Below, one piece after another: positions 34,476-43,437 of a stretch of DNA of 64,000 nucleotides. Each line of letters starts with the position of its first letter. Position 1 is the first letter of the stretch. The notes below the pieces were generated by a model, which was not told the origin of the DNA, searched no databases, and worked only from the letters and a program-made list of their open reading frames with translations. The position numbers and the translations under genes were made by a program. Origin of the DNA: Slackia heliotrinireducens DSM 20476 (GTDB taxonomy: Bacteria; Actinomycetota; Coriobacteriia; Coriobacteriales; Eggerthellaceae); contig NC_013165.1 in the NCBI RefSeq assembly GCF_000023885.1, positions 62,001 through 126,000 of the forward strand, in the 5' to 3' direction.

Positions 34476-37400
34476 GCCGCCACCTCGCTTCCCGCCGCGT
34501 CGGATTCTTTCAAGGTCCAGGTGCCCACCTGCTCGGATGCGTTCCAGAGCGAACGGTACGTGGGGCAGGATTCAAGCAGCTCGGCATGGGTGCCTTCGCC
34601 TGTGACCTGGCCGTCGTCGAACACCAGGATCTTGTCCGCGTTCACGATGGAGCTCAGCCGGTGCGCGATGACTACCACGGTCTTGTTGCGGACCAGCCGC
34701 GCCACGGCCTCGTTCATCTTCTCGGCGTTCTCCGGGTCGATAAACGCCGTGGCCTCGTCCAACACGATGATCGGGGCGTCCTTCAGCATGGCGCGGGCGA
34801 AGGCGATGCGTTGGCGCTGTCCGCCGGAAAGCTTGCCGCCCGCCGCGCCGGCATTGGTGTGGTAGCCCTGCGGCAGCTCGCGCACGAATTCGTCGCACAG
34901 CGCAGCCTTCGCTGCGGCCAGCACCTCCTCGTCGGAGGCGTCGGGCCGGCCGATGCGGATGTTCTCCAGGATGCTCTTGTTGAACAGGAACAGCTCCTGC
35001 GACACGTAAGACACCTGGTCGTTGAGGGATTTCAGACTCATATCGCGAATGTCCTGGCCGCCGATGCGGATGGCGCCGCTCTCGATGTCGTAGTAGTGCG
35101 CCACCAGCTTGGCCGTCGTGCTTTTGCCGCTGCCGCTGGGTCCTACGATGGCCGTCATGGCGCCCTCCCGCGCCGTGAACGACACTCCCTTGAGCACCTC
35201 GTCGTTGCCGTATCCGAAATGCACGTTGTCGAACTCGACGGTGTGCCCTATGCCTGCGAAGTCACGCTCGCCGGTCTTTAAAGGCAGACGGTCAAGGGAT
35301 TTCTCCAGCGCCTGAATCTTGTAGTTGACCTGGGGAATTGCGCTAGCGTACGTCATGACGTGGGTGAGCAGCGGCCCAATGCCGAAGCTCATGCACAGCA
35401 CCAGCACGTAGCTTGCCAAGGTCAGCTTCTCCGTAATGACCAGCAGCGCGCCGAAAGGCAGCGTGTACAGGGTGCACGTGAAGAAGATGCTGCCGTACAC
35501 GGCCATCCAGGGCCAGCACACCTTGTACCAGGCCAGCGCGAAATCGCGGTAGCCGTGCACCGCCTGCTCGAACTTGCGCAGGTGCTCATGGGAGCGGTTG
35601 AACACGCGGACGACCTCCATGCCGTTCACGTACTCGATGATGGTGTTGTTCAGGCGTTTCGTCGAGGCGAAGTAGCTGCCCATGCGGTCGGCACCCGTTT
35701 TTTGCATCTGGCTTGTGGCGCTCATTCCGAAGGCCACCATTACCACGGTGAGCAGGCACAACCGCCAATCGATGGCCGCCATGAGCAGCAGCACCGCCGC
35801 CGGCACGGCCAGGTTCGCTATTCCTTCGGGAATCATGTGGGCCAGCAGCAGCTCGATGGATTCGATGTCGTCCACGAACAGCTTTTTCGCCGCGCCCGTG
35901 CCCATGTCGGCGATGTTGCCCAAGGGCTGCGCCTCGAGCTTTTCCTGCAGCGAGCAGCGCAGGTTCTCAAGTGTCTTGTACGCCGCCCGATGCGAAACCT
36001 GCAGGCCGCCCACGTACAGCACCGCGTTCAGCACCAGGCAGGCCAGAATGCCCGCCAGCAGCGCAAGCGACCCTTCCAGCGTGACGGCTTCGCCGGCGAT
36101 TGCCTGTGTGACCAGGTGATACACGATAAGATAGGGAAGGACGGAGAACACGGCTCCCGCGGTCATCATGACGGCCGCCTTGATGACGTTGCGCTTCTGA
36201 TCGCCCGTGTAGCTGAGGATTTTGCCGATCATGCTGACGCGTTCGCGCTTGCGGCTGGTGGAGTCGCTGGCCTCCGACGTGAAGTAGTACCGCACGCGGC
36301 GGGCGCCGTCGCCATCCAGCGGGTACACCCCGGTTACCCGGCCGTTGTCCATGTGCATGACGTGGGTGCACGCCCGCATGATAAGCTCGGGGTCGTGCGT
36401 GACGATGACCTGGGCTTTCACGTGTTCGCGGGCGTCGTCCAGCAGGGCGGCGAACCGCTCCATGCCGTTGCGGTCCAAGCCGCTCGTGGGCTCGTCGTAG
36501 AACAGAATCTCCTTGCCGGCGCACATGGCGCTGGCGATGGCCACGCGCTGCTTCTGTCCGCCGGAAAGCGAAGCGGGGTGGCGGTCGGCGCATTCGGCCA
36601 GTTCAAGCTTGTCCAGCACGGCCAAAGCCTCTTCGCGGCTGGCGGTTGAGTTCAGCAGGACCTCGTCCAGCACGTTGTCCGAAAACAGCTGCCGGTTCAC
36701 GTCCTGCATGACCAGAAAGCTTGCGCGGTTGCGGGCCTTGTCGGTCAGGTACGTGCCGTCCAGGGCAACGCTGCCGCTGGAAGCGATCAGCCCGCACAGC
36801 ACCTCGGACAGCGTGGATTTGCCGCAGCCGTTGTCGCCGATGAGCGCCACCACGCTGCCTTCGGGCAGGGCGAAGCGGTCGATGTCCAGAATCTGCGTGC
36901 CGCCGCGGTTGCAGGACAGGTCCAACGCCTCCACGCTGGGCTTGCGCGTCGCTTCGCCCGGCAGATGGCGGTGCGCGTTCCGGCCGCGGTGCAGGGTCTG
37001 CAGGCTGGTGCAGCGCAGGCCCAGGTCACGCAGCTGGTCGTCGGACATGGCCTGCAGGTCGGCAGCGGTGTATTCCGCTGCTATGCGGCCGTCGTCCAGA
37101 TAGATGAAGCGGTCCACCAAATCCATCAGATAATAGATGCGGTGCTCGGACAGAACGATGGTCGAGCCCTGGGCCTTCACCCGGGCCAGCATGTCGTGCA
37201 GGCGCCGGATGGCCTTGCGGTCCAGGTTGCTGGAGGGCTCATCGAGCACGTACACCTTCGGCGTGGCCGCATACACCGAGCCGCAGGCGATCTGCTGCTT
37301 CTCGCCGCCGGACAGGTCGAAAATGTTGCGGTCCATCAGGGCGTTCAGCTTCAAATCGTCGCGGGCCTTGGCCACGCGGGCATGAATCTCATCCCGCGGC

Positions 37401-37744
37401 ATGGCCTGGTTTTCGCAGCCGAAGGCCAGCTCGCCGGTGGTGTCCACGTTGAAGAACTGGCTTTTCGGGTTCTGGAACACGCTGCCCACAATGGCGGCCG
37501 TGTCGGACAGCTCGCCGGTGGTCACGCAGATGTCGTCCACGTACACGGCGCCTTCCATCTGGCCCTCGTAGAAGTTGGGGGCCAGTCCGTTGATCATGCG
37601 GGTCAGCGTGGTTTTGCCGCAGCCGCTCTTGCCGCAGAACAGGACGCATTCGCCAGGCGCAATGCGCAGGTTGATGTCGTCGACGCCTTCGCCGGTGCCG
37701 GTTTCGCCGCCGTAATGGAAGCTTGCGTTATCGAACAGGATCAT
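34469..37744 (-). CDS. Fusion of double ECF ATPase with ABC exporter-fold half-transporter
   Basis: One uninterrupted 1,091-residue frame. Residues 1-500 are two EcfA/CbiO-like ATPase domains: Walker A FCGKSGCGKTT, signature LSGGEKQQ and VLDEPSS; then IGDNGCGKST, LSGGQKQR and YDEPTSGLD. Without a stop the frame runs via TSRKRERVS into MIGKILSYTGDQKRN (36232), a six-TM domain and a third ATPase (VGPSGSGKST, LSGGQRQR, IIVLDEAT). No convincing ribosome site precedes 36232, so a real fusion is likely, though internal initiation is not excluded. The first half should energise EcfT and the S component, and the second half should pair with the 593-residue protein. The start overlaps the ecfT stop (ATGA). 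Confidence 0.9.
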   Translation of the reverse strand: MILFDNASFHYGGETGTGEGVDDINLRIAPGECVLFCGKSGCGKTTLTRMINGLAPNFYEGQMEGAVYVDDICVTTGELSDTAAIVGSVFQNPKSQFFNVDTTGELAFGCENQAMPRDEIHARVAKARDDLKLNALMDRNIFDLSGGEKQQIACGSVYAATPKVYVLDEPSSNLDRKAIRRLHDMLARVKAQGSTIVLSEHRIYYLMDLVDRFIYLDDGRIAAEYTAADLQAMSDDQLRDLGLRCTSLQTLHRGRNAHRHLPGEATRKPSVEALDLSCNRGGTQILDIDRFALPEGSVVALIGDNGCGKSTLSEVLCGLIASSGSVALDGTYLTDKARNRASFLVMQDVNRQLFSDNVLDEVLLNSTASREEALAVLDKLELAECADRHPASLSGGQKQRVAIASAMCAGKEILFYDEPTSGLDRNGMERFAALLDDAREHVKAQVIVTHDPELIMRACTHVMHMDNGRVTGVYPLDGDGARRVRYYFTSEASDSTSRKRERVSMIGKILSYTGDQKRNVIKAAVMMTAGAVFSVLPYLIVYHLVTQAIAGEAVTLEGSLALLAGILACLVLNAVLYVGGLQVSHRAAYKTLENLRCSLQEKLEAQPLGNIADMGTGAAKKLFVDDIESIELLLAHMIPEGIANLAVPAAVLLLMAAIDWRLCLLTVVMVAFGMSATSQMQKTGADRMGSYFASTKRLNNTIIEYVNGMEVVRVFNRSHEHLRKFEQAVHGYRDFALAWYKVCWPWMAVYGSIFFTCTLYTLPFGALLVITEKLTLASYVLVLCMSFGIGPLLTHVMTYASAIPQVNYKIQALEKSLDRLPLKTGERDFAGIGHTVEFDNVHFGYGNDEVLKGVSFTAREGAMTAIVGPSGSGKSTTAKLVAHYYDIESGAIRIGGQDIRDMSLKSLNDQVSYVSQELFLFNKSILENIRIGRPDASDEEVLAAAKAALCDEFVRELPQGYHTNAGAAGGKLSGGQRQRIAFARAMLKDAPIIVLDEATAFIDPENAEKMNEAVARLVRNKTVVVIAHRLSSIVNADKILVFDDGQVTGEGTHAELLESCPTYRSLWNASEQVGTWTLKESDAAGSEVAAC

Positions 37745-38493
37745 AGGATGCTCACCCCCGAGAACACGACGAAGAGGATGATCGCGGCCATGATGCCGAA
37801 CACGACGAGCACGACGTAATCGGCCGCGCTCAGGCGCACTTCCTCGTAGGAGGTGCGTGTGTGCTCCGCTTCCAGCCCGCGTGCCAGGGCCGCGGCCGCG
37901 AGCTCCTCCATAACCGATACGCTGCTGATCAGCAGCGGCACCAGCAGGTACTCGATGGACTGCATGGGGTGGCGCGCCACGCTGGCGAAGTCCAGGTCGA
38001 TGCCGCGAAACGCCATGGCCTTGCGGATGCCGCTCCATTCGTCCTGAACGGTGGGGATGAAGCGGAGCATGACCGCCACGGGAATGATGGCGCCCGCGGG
38101 CAGGTGCATGGCCTGGAACGCCGCCAGAAACTGGCTGATGCGCGTAGTTTGGATGATCAGGACGAGCGAGATGAGCACCGGGAAGGCGAACAGGAAAAAA
38201 GTGACCAGCGCCTGGCAGACGGTGGTGGCCACGCCGAAGCCGCCGGGCTGCGCGGCGATGCATATCCGCAGGTAGGCGGCCACCGCGAAGGCGGCAAACG
38301 CTTTCAGGGCCGTGCCCTTCTTGCCGCAGACCGCCAAAAGGATGCACAGCGCCGTGTCGTACATGATCAGCGTGGCCATGCTGCTGTAGGTGTGGATGCT
38401 CAGGATGCTGCTGATCAAAAAGACGAACATCTTGGTTCGCGGGTCAATCCTGACCAGCGCTTTCGAGTCATCTCCGTACAGGTTGAATTCCAC
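37741..38493 (-). CDS. ECF transporter transmembrane component EcfT
   Basis: 250 residues, with about five membrane helices and a cytoplasmic coupling region (RLDPRTK-like start DPRTKMFVFLISS, then AFRGIDLDF). The C-terminal ARGLEAE is the Ala-Arg-Gly coupling motif that touches the ATPases. It starts at GTG directly after the TAA of the S component (TAAGTG) and ends in ATGA overlap with the fusion ATPase, so the three are tightly coupled. Confidence 0.92.
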   Translation of the reverse strand: MEFNLYGDDSKALVRIDPRTKMFVFLISSILSIHTYSSMATLIMYDTALCILLAVCGKKGTALKAFAAFAVAAYLRICIAAQPGGFGVATTVCQALVTFFLFAFPVLISLVLIIQTTRISQFLAAFQAMHLPAGAIIPVAVMLRFIPTVQDEWSGIRKAMAFRGIDLDFASVARHPMQSIEYLLVPLLISSVSVMEELAAAALARGLEAEHTRTSYEEVRLSAADYVVLVVFGIMAAIILFVVFSGVSIL

Positions 38494-39105
38494 TTACAGG
38501 ATCCTCGCCTTCTCGAAATGCTTGGCGATCAGCTTGCTGGCTACCGCCGCGCCGATGATGCCGCCCAGGATGGCGAAGCCCAGGATGAGGAACCAGACGC
38601 CGTCGAAGGTGACCGCAGCCAGGCCGTCCGCGTAATCCTGTCCGTACCACTCGACGGCGCGGACCATGAAGTCGTCATAGGCCAGCAAAAGCATGGTGTA
38701 AGGGCATGCCATGTTGATGTTGAATGCCACGAACGATGCCAAATAATGCTTCTTGGACTTGTATTTGCCCAGGTAGATGATGAGTTCTGCCAGCAGGGCC
38801 GCCGCGACGGCCAAAATGGCGCCGATGATGTTGGAGCTGCAGGTCACCAACGCGAACAGCACGCCCAGGATGAGGGCCGCGCCGAACTTGTGGACCTTGA
38901 GTACGCACATCTCGTAGATGGTGCCGCACACAACGCCCACCGTGAGCGGGGCCACAAGGTAGAGGACGGGGACCATGCCCGAGGCCATAACGATGGCGAG
39001 CATGACCACCAGATAGATTGCGCCGAACGCACCTGCATAGATGAGGTCCCTCGTGCGCAGTTTCTTGTCGCTCTGCGGCTGGGCTGCGATTTCTTTTCTT
39101 GCCAT
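38494..39105 (-). CDS. ECF transporter substrate-binding (S) component, Trep_Strep type
   Basis: 203 residues: a basic, charged N-terminus (MARKEIAAQPQSDKKLRTRDL) followed by about six membrane helices. The pattern TRDLIYAGAFGAIYLVVM and the length match the MptD/Trep_Strep putative S-component family (TIGR02185-like), whose substrate is unknown. ATG 39105 has an AAAGGAAAC ribosome site; the frame continues upstream without one. First transport gene of the operon. Confidence 0.85.
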   Translation of the reverse strand: MARKEIAAQPQSDKKLRTRDLIYAGAFGAIYLVVMLAIVMASGMVPVLYLVAPLTVGVVCGTIYEMCVLKVHKFGAALILGVLFALVTCSSNIIGAILAVAAALLAELIIYLGKYKSKKHYLASFVAFNINMACPYTMLLLAYDDFMVRAVEWYGQDYADGLAAVTFDGVWFLILGFAILGGIIGAAVASKLIAKHFEKARIL

Positions 39106-39189
39106 TACGTTTCCTTTCTCTTCACTTTTCGGGTCAGGCACGTTCCGCGCCAAGTAACCCATGGATAACAATTGTTCTCTTCCGTTATT

Positions 39190-39216
39190 AAAAAGGCCCG
39201 GGTTATCCCGGGCCTT
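39190..39216 (-). terminator. Terminator at the end of the TetR gene
   Basis: On the minus strand AAGGCCCGGG-ATAA-CCCGGGCCTT is followed by TTTAATAA. It overlaps the last codons of the TetR gene, so the transport genes probably use read-through or their own promoter in 39106-39190. Confidence 0.8.
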
Positions 39217-39796
39217 CGAAAGACGTGTTGAGGAGTGCTTCAAACCCTGCTCGGGTGAAGTCTCGTATTCGTCGTGTTATGCGCATCACTTCGTCGCGGC
39301 TGTAATCGCTATAGATCATGGCGCAGTACTGCTCGAATTTCATGCGCAGGATGGTGTTCGTGACGGCGGGGTCCACCGCGCCAGGGTTGTAGGCGTCGAA
39401 AAAGTCCTGGTAAGTGTCGTTGAACTTGACCAGGAGGTCGGCCTTGAAGTTTTCGTACTTGGTGCCTTGGGCGCAGTCGAACAGCAGCTTGAACAGGTCG
39501 CGGTGGTCCATGATGAAGGACATGAGCAGGGCTTCGCTGTCGAGTTGCGTCGATTTCTGATCGATGATCCGGTCCATAAGCCCGTCGTACATCTGGTTGT
39601 ACAGCCGCAAATCGTCTTCGACCAAGGCCGAGAACAGGTCTTCCTTCTTTTCGAAATGGGAGTAGAAGGCCCCAGTGGTCACGCCGGCGTTTTGGCAGAT
39701 GGTGCGCAGCGAAGCTTTGTCGAAGCCGTGTTCGAGAAACTCCTTCTTGCCGCTTTCCAGCAGCGCCGCGCGTATGTTCTGTTTTCCGTTCTTCAT
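39203..39796 (-). CDS. TetR-family regulator of the ECF/ABC operon
   Basis: 197 residues with the HTH SLRTICQNAGVTTGAFYSHFEKKEDLF (about 28-55) and a C-terminal ligand domain of the AcrR/TetR_C type (LDSEALLMSFIMDHRDLFKLLF). Placed directly ahead of the S component on the same strand. Two inverted repeats lie just upstream of its start (39809-39844), so it probably represses itself and the transporter. Confidence 0.88.
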   Translation of the reverse strand: MKNGKQNIRAALLESGKKEFLEHGFDKASLRTICQNAGVTTGAFYSHFEKKEDLFSALVEDDLRLYNQMYDGLMDRIIDQKSTQLDSEALLMSFIMDHRDLFKLLFDCAQGTKYENFKADLLVKFNDTYQDFFDAYNPGAVDPAVTNTILRMKFEQYCAMIYSDYSRDEVMRITRRIRDFTRAGFEALLNTSFEGPG

Positions 39797-39808
39797 GTGA
39801 CCTTCTTT

Positions 39809-39844
39809 AGTTAGTGCAGGCTAACTCATGATAACGGTCGTTAT
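39809..39844. promoter_or_regulatory. Two palindromes upstream of the TetR gene
   Basis: AGTTAG-N6-CTAACT (39809-39826) and ATAACG-GT-CGTTAT (39831-39844) lie within 50 bases of the start. Each has the size of a TetR-dimer site, and together they look like an autoregulatory operator. Confidence 0.55.
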
Positions 39845-40253
39845 TGCGCCTGTCAACCACGGTTAACAAACGGAGCGAGCCGGCGTCGGGCGTGCCTGAG
39901 GGCTGCGTGAGGGCACTGCGATGCCTCCTCTGGTGCAAATCAGCCTTTCACACCGGGTGCGCCCGGGGCCTGTGTGTCGCCCCGACGTCTCCTTCCTCGA
40001 AAGGCCGTTTTCGGGAAAAGGAGTGGGAAGCAAGGCGTGGCTGAGGCGCGTGGAAGCGCAAATCGCTTCGTCTGAGGGGCGCTGCAAAGTACCAGAATTG
40101 CATCATCTTGCTGTTAGGAGGATGGACCCGCTGCGCTTATGGGATAATTCTTCGACAGAATGAACGCATCGACGGTGGCGGCGGTGAGCGGCTTGCACCA
40201 GCCGGTCGGAGTCGTTGACGTCAAAGGCCAGTGCAACAGTAGGGGGAAGAAAT
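39845..40253. other. 409-bp gap without recognised gene
   Basis: Short frames here lack ribosome sites and coding character. Nothing beyond the probable promoter of the flavodoxin-like gene is recognised. Confidence 0.5.
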
Positions 40254-40889
40254 ATGGCCAAGAAAATCGTTGCCGTGAACGCTGGGCCCAGGCGCGGCTG
40301 GAACACCGACACCCTGATTGAGGAAGCCGCCGCAGGCGCTCGTGAGGCCGGGGCTGAGGTTGTCAAGTTCGATCTGTTCAAGCTCGAAAAATACACCGGA
40401 TGCATTTCGTGTTTCGGGTGCAAGAAGAACAAGTTCGCGGGCCACTGCATCGTTCGCGACGGGCTTACGCCGGTGCTTGACGCAATCCGCGAATCCGACG
40501 GCCTGATCATCGGCTCGCCTAACTACCTGGGCGAGACGACGGCGTCGTTCCGCGCGCTGTACGAGCGCTTGATTTTCCAGTACCTCACCTACAACACCGA
40601 GCGCCCGTGCTGCAACGAGCGTCCCATCCCCGTGCTGTTCATCATGACGAGCAACGCTCAGGAAGGCTTTTTCGCTCATCTCGTGCAAGGCTACCAGCAA
40701 ACGTTCTCGCGATTCGTCGGTTCCACGAAAACGCTTGTCGCTGGCAATACGCTGCAGATCAAGGATTACAGCAAAACCGATTGGCAGTGGACGCTCTTCA
40801 ATCCCGAAGCCAAGCAGGAGCGTCATGAGAAGGTGTTCCCGCTGGAGCGCAAGAAGGCCTTCGAAATGGGTGCCGACCTGGTGAAATAA
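40254..40889 (+). CDS. Flavodoxin-like NADPH-dependent FMN reductase with Cys motif
   Basis: 211 residues of the flavodoxin/NADPH-dependent FMN reductase fold: the FMN-phosphate loop VAVNAGPRRGWNTDTLIEE at the N-terminus, and SPNYLGETTASFRALYERL for the second flavin loop. CISCFGCKKNKFAGHC (CxxC...C) near residue 50 is the cysteine signature seen in iron-sulfur-flavoprotein-like reductases, although the spacing here lacks the full 4Fe-4S set. GGGGGAAG is the ribosome site. Probably a redox enzyme of the anaerobic cytoplasm. Confidence 0.87.
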   Translation: MAKKIVAVNAGPRRGWNTDTLIEEAAAGAREAGAEVVKFDLFKLEKYTGCISCFGCKKNKFAGHCIVRDGLTPVLDAIRESDGLIIGSPNYLGETTASFRALYERLIFQYLTYNTERPCCNERPIPVLFIMTSNAQEGFFAHLVQGYQQTFSRFVGSTKTLVAGNTLQIKDYSKTDWQWTLFNPEAKQERHEKVFPLERKKAFEMGADLVK

Positions 40890-41010
40890 ACCATTCGCAG
40901 GACAAAACCGCGCTTCGCGAAGCTTGTGGGAATACAACATGAAGCGAAATGCCGTCGACGGCGCGGCTGCCTTCTGAGCTGCGCCAATCGCACACATCCG
41001 AAATCCGATC

Positions 41011-41049
41011 CGCAGAAACGCCGCTGCACAGTGCGGCGTTTCTGCGTTT
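41011..41049 (+). terminator. Strong terminator
   Basis: A perfect 14-bp stem (CGCAGAAACGCCGC / GCGGCGTTTCTGCG) with an eight-base loop, followed by TTTG. Confidence 0.85.
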
Positions 41050-41149
41050 GTCCTCGTGCGTTTTGTAGAAAACAGTTTTCCTCCCGACAAAACGGACGCC
41101 TGAATCGTGTGGTATAGAGAAGACGTAAAGCGCAACCGGAGGAGGAACA

Positions 41150-41917
41150 ATGGGCGCAAAGGTTTTGAAGGCTCTGGTTTTCGGGGCGACGGCAGCTCTG
41201 GCTATGGCTTTGGCGGCGTGCACGCAGGCGCCGGCGGCCGGCCCCACGTCGGTGGTGGTGTCGGAAACGGGCAGCGCCATCACAGTGACCGCGCAAAGCG
41301 AGGTGAAAGCGGTGCCCGACAAGGCAAGCATCGGCTTATCCATTGTGGTCCAGGCGGACACGAGCGAAGAGGCGCAGGCGCAGGCCGCCGAAGCGTCCAA
41401 TGCCGTAACGGCTCAGCTCAAAGCGGCGGGCATCGACGAGAAGGACATCCAGACCGACTGGACGAACTTGAGTCCTATCTATAATTACAACTACGATGCG
41501 AAAACCGGTGAAGACGTCGAGACCATCATCGGATACGAGTCCGACACGCATATCGTTGTGAGCGGTCTTGAGGTCGACGCAGTGGGCGATGTGATGCAGA
41601 TGGCCGTCGAGGCCGGTGCGACAGGCGTGGACGGCCCTTCCTATTACTGCAGCGATTACGATGCGGCCTATCAGGAGGCCCTGGCCGCAGCCATGGAGGC
41701 GTCGCGTGAGAAAGCCCAAGTTGTCGCCGATGCCGGAAATGTCGGGTTGGGCCAGGTCATCAATGTGGTCGAAGGACAACAGGACATGGGCATGAAATAC
41801 GCAAGCACCGGCGTGTATGCCGAAGAGGCCGCCGCGGATATGGAAGGGTCCATGGATGTCCAGGCCGGCGAAGTGACCGTAACCGCCCAGGTCACCGTAA
41901 GCTACGCCATCGCGTAA
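41150..41917 (+). CDS. SIMPL-domain (DUF541) lipoprotein
   Basis: 255 residues: a lipoprotein signal peptide with lipobox LAAC (Cys24), then a SIMPL domain (ITVTAQSEVKAVPDKASIGLSIVVQADTSEEAQ, and LKAAGIDEKDIQTDWTNLSPIYNY). The C-terminal half has REKAQVVADAGNVGLGQVINVVEG and VTVTAQVTVSYAI, as usual for the family. Periplasmic or surface-exposed, function unknown; some members protect against oxidative stress. A GGAGGAACA ribosome site precedes the ATG. The IS110 element begins about 25 bases after the stop. Confidence 0.9.
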   Translation: MGAKVLKALVFGATAALAMALAACTQAPAAGPTSVVVSETGSAITVTAQSEVKAVPDKASIGLSIVVQADTSEEAQAQAAEASNAVTAQLKAAGIDEKDIQTDWTNLSPIYNYNYDAKTGEDVETIIGYESDTHIVVSGLEVDAVGDVMQMAVEAGATGVDGPSYYCSDYDAAYQEALAAAMEASREKAQVVADAGNVGLGQVINVVEGQQDMGMKYASTGVYAEEAAADMEGSMDVQAGEVTVTAQVTVSYAIA

Positions 41918-41949
41918 CCGGCCGGGGCACGGGACATTGGGGACACTGA

Positions 41950-42228
41950 TAATTGACTTGGCCGGGTTGGCGTGCGCCGCCCGGCTGGGCGATAATGGCA
42001 CCGGGCCCGCCCCAGTGACCCCATTGGGGACCGTCCGCGCGAGCGTGACCTCGCTCCGATCAGTCCTGGAGGGCCCGGCGCCGGAGGCCATTCCCATGAC
42101 CTCATAGGAGCTTGGCGTTCCCGCCTTCGCACCCAAGACAAGCGAAGTGTACCACACGCCCCGTCAGTGTCCCGTCTGGGACGGCCCTCCGTCGCCGACA
42201 GCAAGGAGAAGACGACGAAGGAGGGGCT
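41950..42228 (+). ncRNA. Candidate bridge/seek RNA of the IS110 element
   Basis: In IS110-group elements the non-coding left end upstream of the transposase encodes the guide RNA that pairs with target and donor DNA. Here the left end is 285 bases, GC-rich and foldable (for example CCCCA...TGGGG at about 42013-42032 and GGGCCC-containing stems), with no reading frame. The assignment is from family knowledge and position; loops were not resolved. Confidence 0.45.
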
Positions 42229-43437
42229 GTGGACTACACGGCAGGGGCGCCGGCGTTCGCCGGCGTCGACACCCACAAGGAAACGAACATGCTGGCCCTC
42301 AAGGACGGGCTCGGCCGCACGGTCGGGGTCTGGGAGTTCCCCGCGGACCCGGAGGGCTACGACGCGCTCGCGGACGCGATCGGCGACGCCTCGGTGCCGG
42401 TCGGCATCGAGGGGGCCAGGTCCTACGGCGCGGGCCTCGCGCAGAGGCTCGCCGAGCGCGGCTACGAGGTCCGCGAGGTCGTCAGGCCGCGCCGCGAGCA
42501 GCGCCGCCGCGGCAAGACCGACGAGATCGACGCGCTGGCGGCGTGCGACAACCTGGCCGCCGGCAGGAGCATGCCCGCCAAGGAGATGGAGGGGGACGCC
42601 GCGGCCCTGCGCTGGCTGATGGTCGCCCGCGAGCAGGAGGTCGCCCACATGACGAGGCTCGCCTGCTGCATGGACTCCATGCTGGTCACGGCGCCCTACA
42701 GCGTCCGCGAGCGGTGGCGCGGCCTCGGAGGCGCCGCCCTGATGCGGGCCGTGGCCTCGTGCAGGCCCAAGGACGCGCCCGGCCGGACGATGAGGGAGGT
42801 CGCGAGGAGCTGGCGGGAGGCCGCGGGGCGCGCGGAGAGGCTCGAGGCGGAGATCCTGGAGCTGATGGCGCGCTCGTACCCCGCCCTGATCGGCGCGCCG
42901 TGCGTCGGCGCGATCAGCGGCGCCCGCATCGTGCTGGCCGCCGGGTCCAACCCGGGGCGCCTGCGCAGCGAGGCCGCCTTCTCCATGCTCTGCGGCACCT
43001 CGCCCGTGCCCGCGTCGTCGGGCAACACCACCCGGCACCGCCTGAACCGGGGCGGGAACCGCCAGGCCAACCGGGCCATCCACGAGATCGCCCGCGCGAG
43101 GATGGCCCACGACCCGCGCACGAAGGCCTACATCGCGCGGAAGATGTCGGAGGGCAAGACCAAGCGCGAGGCCGTCCGCTGCCTGTGCCGCTACATCGCC
43201 CGTGAGATCTACCGCCTGCTCACGGGCCCGCAGGAGCCCCCCTGCGACCAGTCCGCCCTCGCGCAGAGGCGCAAGGCCTGCGGCCTGACCCAGAGGCAGG
43301 CGGCGGAGGGCGCGGGGATCACGAGGGCGAAGGTCGGCGGGCTCGAGAGGCTCGCCGAGTTCCACACCGAATCGCTGCTGAGATACGACGCGTTCCTAAG
43401 GGAGGTGGAGGCGAAAAAAGGGCTTGACAGCATATAG
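42229..43437 (+). CDS. IS110-family transposase with C-terminal XRE-like helix-turn-helix
   Basis: 402 residues from GTG 42229 (ribosome site GAAGGAGGGG). The N-terminal RuvC-like DEDD domain shows GVDTHKETN, IEGARSYG and KTDEIDALAAC. The C-terminal Tnp_20 domain has PCVGAISGARIVLAAG and SGNTTRHRLNRGGNRQANRA, carrying the catalytic-serine region. After position 340 an additional segment, LAQRRKACGLTQRQAAEGAG followed by ITRAKVGGLERL, looks like an XRE/Cro helix-turn-helix, which is not part of the usual IS110 layout. Intact, so the element may be active. Confidence 0.92.
   Translation: MDYTAGAPAFAGVDTHKETNMLALKDGLGRTVGVWEFPADPEGYDALADAIGDASVPVGIEGARSYGAGLAQRLAERGYEVREVVRPRREQRRRGKTDEIDALAACDNLAAGRSMPAKEMEGDAAALRWLMVAREQEVAHMTRLACCMDSMLVTAPYSVRERWRGLGGAALMRAVASCRPKDAPGRTMREVARSWREAAGRAERLEAEILELMARSYPALIGAPCVGAISGARIVLAAGSNPGRLRSEAAFSMLCGTSPVPASSGNTTRHRLNRGGNRQANRAIHEIARARMAHDPRTKAYIARKMSEGKTKREAVRCLCRYIAREIYRLLTGPQEPPCDQSALAQRRKACGLTQRQAAEGAGITRAKVGGLERLAEFHTESLLRYDAFLREVEAKKGLDSI

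Noticed and set aside
34469-38347. Reading the fusion ATPase from 38347
   Set aside because: The first 197 codons are an out-of-frame shadow of ecfT; the conserved protein starts at 37744 with ATGA coupling.
39845-40253. Possible riboswitch in the 409-base gap before the flavodoxin-like gene
   Set aside because: No match to FMN, SAM, TPP or cobalamin consensus elements was visible.
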